Assembly: GCA_018969975.1 (NCBI GenBank)
Contig: JAGWXI010000018.1
Span: forward strand, 1 to 40,225
From: Burkholderiales bacterium
Lineage (GTDB): Bacteria; Pseudomonadota; Gammaproteobacteria; Burkholderiales; Burkholderiaceae_C
Direction of reading: 5' to 3'
DNA: 40,225 nt
Positions 38,342 through 40,225 of this stretch are shown in pieces; position 1 is the stretch's first letter, and each line of letters opens with the position of its first letter. A model generated the notes under the pieces. The model saw nothing but the letters and a program-made list of their open reading frames with translations. It was not told where the DNA came from and ran no database searches. Both the position numbers and the translations under genes were made by a program.

Positions 38342-39504
38342 CAGTGTGTCTCCATCGCATGGATGAAGCGGTCAAAAAGGTAAGAGATATCTTGGGGGCC
38401 GGGCGATGCCTCAGGGTGCCCCTGGAAGCAAAACGCAGGTTTGTCGGTGCGCTGCAATCCTTGAATGGTTCCGTCAAACAGCGACACATGGGTGGCGCGC
38501 AAGTTGGCAGGCAGAGATTTTTCGTCCACCGCAAAACCATGGTTTTGGCTGGTGATGGATACGCGTCCCGAATCCAAATCTTTAACAGGATGGTTGGCGC
38601 CGTGGTGGCCAAATTTCATCTTGAAAGTTTTGGCACCGCTAGCCAAGGCCATGATTTGGTGTCCAAGGCAAATACCAAAGGTAGGGATGCCTTTGTCGAT
38701 CAAAGCGGCGGCGGCCTCTATCGCATAGCTACAAGGCTCGGGGTCGCCCGGGCCGTTGGAGAGAAAAATGCCGTCGGGCTTCAAGGCCAAAGCGTTGGTC
38801 GCAGAAGTTTTGGCAGGCACCACTGTCACTTGGCAACCACGCTCAGCGAGCATGCGCAAGATGTTGTGTTTGACACCGAAGTCAAAAGCCACCACATGGA
38901 ACTTGGTGTTGCTTGCTTTGCCGTATCCAGAGCCCAAGGCCCATTCGGTTTGGGTCCAGTCATACGGCTTTTGCACCGTGACTTTTTGCGCCAAATCCAA
39001 GCCCGCCATGCTAGGGGCTTTGAGCGCCAAGGCTTTGGCTTGGGCGATCAAATCGTCGGTGATTGTTTGGCCTGCAGCCAATCCCAAAATCGCGCCGTTT
39101 TGAGAGCCCTTGCTACGCAGCAAGCGGGTCAATTGGCGGGTATCGATATTGGCAATGGCTAGCGTTTTGTTGGCGATCAAGTAGCTCGAGAGATCAGACT
39201 GCGAGCGGAAGTTGCTGGCGATCAAAGGCAGGTCATGGATGATCAATCCCGCCGCATGGACTTGGGTAGATTCCGCATCTTCTGCGTTGGTGCCGTAGTT
39301 GCCGATGTGTGGATAGGTAAGCGTGACGATTTGCTGGCAATAACTGGGGTCCGTCAGGATTTCTTGGTAGCCCGTGATGGAGGTATTGAAAACCACCTCG
39401 CCAGATGTGGCGCCCACTGCGCCGATTGAATTGCCAACAAAGACCGTGCCGTCTGCGAGCGCCAAGATGGCGGGAGGGAATTTTCCCTGAAGAGACAAAA
39501 GCAC
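38341..39504 (-). CDS. carA: Carbamoyl-phosphate synthase small subunit
   Basis: CarA hydrolyses glutamine and channels ammonia to CarB. The 387-residue protein has the CarA N-terminal domain ([36 protein letters not shown]) and a class I glutamine amidotransferase with nucleophile Cys279 in FGICLGHQ and His363/Glu365 in [14 protein letters not shown] chose GTG 39504 ([17 protein letters not shown]) because GGAG lies 6 nt upstream and the length matches E. coli (382). An in-frame GTG at 39540 has no such signal. A TATAAT box at 39635-39640 suggests a leader of about 125 nt. Confidence 0.96.
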   Translation of the reverse strand: MLLSLQGKFPPAILALADGTVFVGNSIGAVGATSGEVVFNTSITGYQEILTDPSYCQQIVTLTYPHIGNYGTNAEDAESTQVHAAGLIIHDLPLIASNFRSQSDLSSYLIANKTLAIANIDTRQLTRLLRSKGSQNGAILGLAAGQTITDDLIAQAKALALKAPSMAGLDLAQKVTVQKPYDWTQTEWALGSGYGKASNTKFHVVAFDFGVKHNILRMLAERGCQVTVVPAKTSATNALALKPDGIFLSNGPGDPEPCSYAIEAAAALIDKGIPTFGICLGHQIMALASGAKTFKMKFGHHGANHPVKDLDSGRVSITSQNHGFAVDEKSLPANLRATHVSLFDGTIQGLQRTDKPAFCFQGHPEASPGPQDISYLFDRFIHAMETH

Positions 39505-39545
39505 TGGGTTCTCCGGTTTTGTTCGGGTACGCCTCAGCACTTACT

Positions 39546-39640
39546 CGAGCTAGGGGCTCGTTTGGGGGCTGCTTTTGTGAGGGATTGGCCTAGTAGGAAG
39601 CTGGGACGTACAGGTTGTAGGTGAAAAGCCACCCATTATA
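39546..39640 (-). promoter_or_regulatory. carAB promoter candidate and leader
   Basis: The minus strand has a perfect TATAAT (39635-39640) just downstream of the RNA methyltransferase stop, with no good -35. The leader of about 125 nt contains a 5-bp CGAGC/GCTCG hairpin (39546-39560) and no intrinsic terminator. I see no clear ArgR or PurR operator. Confidence 0.4.
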
Positions 39641-39652
39641 TCTGACGGCCTT

Positions 39653-40225
39653 TTAAGCCCTACCCCCCGTAGCACTGGCGTGCATACAAATGGCCGCCGC
39701 CGAAGCCACATTGAGCGACTCTTCGCCCCCAGGTTGGGCGATTCGCACCGTCATGCTGGCCAATTGGGCCGCCTCAGGCGAAACACCCTGCCCTTCGTGG
39801 CCGAAAATCCAACCGCAGAGGCTTGGCAGCACGTTTTTGGCACCCAAAGTGTGCAAAAACGGACCTTGGTGGGAACTGGTCGAAAGCCAAGCGATTTGCA
39901 GATCGACCAACTGCTCAGGCTCTACCCCTTCGACCAAATGCAAACCGAAATGCGCACCCATGGCTGCGCGCAACACTTTGGGCGACCAAAGCGCCGCAGT
40001 ACCTTTGCGCGCCAAGACCTGTGTGAAGCCAAATGCACTGGCGCTGCGCAAGATCGAACCCACGTTTCCTGCGTCTTGTATCTGGTCTAAGAAAACGGTG
40101 GGTACGCCCTTTTGGATGTTGTTAGCACTCTCTGTTGCTGTTGAACTCGAAATCGTCCAAACGAATCCCATCGTGCTGGCAGACTCTAGTCCGCTGATTT
40201 CGCGAAACAAAGCATCAGTTAAGAC
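39653..40225 (-). CDS. SpoU/TrmH-family RNA 2'-O-methyltransferase, 5' end outside window
   Basis: The C-terminal 190 residues of a SPOUT-fold RNA methyltransferase are present; the frame is open to the window edge. The three SpoU motifs are intact: motif 1 FLDQIQDAGNVGSILRSASAFG (with the N-x-G-x3-R signature), motif 2 GWIFGHEGQGVS and motif 3 IAQPGGEESLNVASAAAICMH. The substrate (rRNA or tRNA) cannot be decided, and the N-terminal substrate-binding domain that would help lies beyond 40225. It precedes carAB on the same strand, but a TATAAT box just after its stop suggests carAB has its own promoter. Confidence 0.88.
   Translation of the reverse strand, partial: VLTDALFREISGLESASTMGFVWTISSSTATESANNIQKGVPTVFLDQIQDAGNVGSILRSASAFGFTQVLARKGTAALWSPKVLRAAMGAHFGLHLVEGVEPEQLVDLQIAWLSTSSHQGPFLHTLGAKNVLPSLCGWIFGHEGQGVSPEAAQLASMTVRIAQPGGEESLNVASAAAICMHASATGGRA

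Noticed and set aside
38335-39162. 275-codon plus-strand open frame covering carA
   Set aside because: It is antisense to carA codons that encode the amidotransferase motifs; low-complexity His/Arg/Gln-rich translation, no ribosome site.
39550-39640. Possible leader peptide of about 28 codons in front of carA, starting at the ATG in TATAATGGG
   Set aside because: Its ATG overlaps the -10 box, so it would not be in the transcript from that promoter, and no ribosome site precedes it.

Overview
The window is a gene-dense, conserved chromosomal segment of a betaproteobacterium in the order Burkholderiales, most likely Comamonadaceae. I infer this from the gene neighbourhoods (carA-carB-greA, pyrG-kdsA-eno-ftsB, rlmE/ftsH/folP/glmM, pstSCAB-phoU-phoB-phoR), an orphan Bug/TctC solute-binding protein, a BamC lipoprotein, and protein sequences that look Comamonadaceae-like to me. 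By eye the base composition is near 50% G+C, low for that family, so a freshwater Limnohabitans- or Rhodoferax-like lineage is possible. I cannot name the species. I see no prophage, insertion sequence, CRISPR array, tRNA or rRNA. No gap between genes exceeds about 180 bp.

Layout. 1-5.2 kb: the 5' part of parE (minus), then an MFS transporter, a 58-residue membrane microprotein, a methyltransferase, dapA and bamC (plus), ending at a bidirectional terminator. 5.2-9 kb: a tiny Pro/Ala lipoprotein with a striking double-palindrome leader, a RoxA-like cupin oxygenase, divergent slyD, and coaBC-dut. 9-13.6 kb: pyrG, kdsA, eno, ftsB and an unrecognised protein with a degenerate P-loop. 13.6-19.3 kb: hslO, a gamma-carbonic-anhydrase-like protein, a DUF455 ferritin-like protein, xerD, a TctC/Bug binding protein, an AEC permease and type B ribosomal protein bL31. 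19.3-22.4 kb: a polytopic GT-C-like protein and a MATE exporter.

22.4-29.1 kb: a complete phosphate module on the minus strand. A Pho box lies upstream of pstS, followed by pstC, pstA, pstB, phoU, phoB and phoR, so transporter, signalling adaptor and two-component system appear to form one autoregulated unit. 29.1-34.1 kb: glmM, folP, ftsH and rlmE on the minus strand. A strong intrinsic terminator sits between ftsH and folP, and a heat-shock-type (sigma-32-like) promoter candidate lies before ftsH. 34.1-40.2 kb: yhbY (plus), then greA, carB, carA and the 3' part of a SpoU/TrmH RNA methyltransferase (minus).

Most genes are core metabolism (lysine/peptidoglycan, CTP, KDO, folate, CoA, carbamoyl phosphate, glycolysis), envelope and ribosome functions. 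I did not find a convincing new multi-gene system. The most interesting signals are regulatory: adjacent perfect palindromes before the small lipoprotein gene, a recurring TANNNT-like box 6-8 nt before start codons that suggests leaderless mRNAs, a terminator embedded at the folP start, and a hairpin between pstS and pstC.
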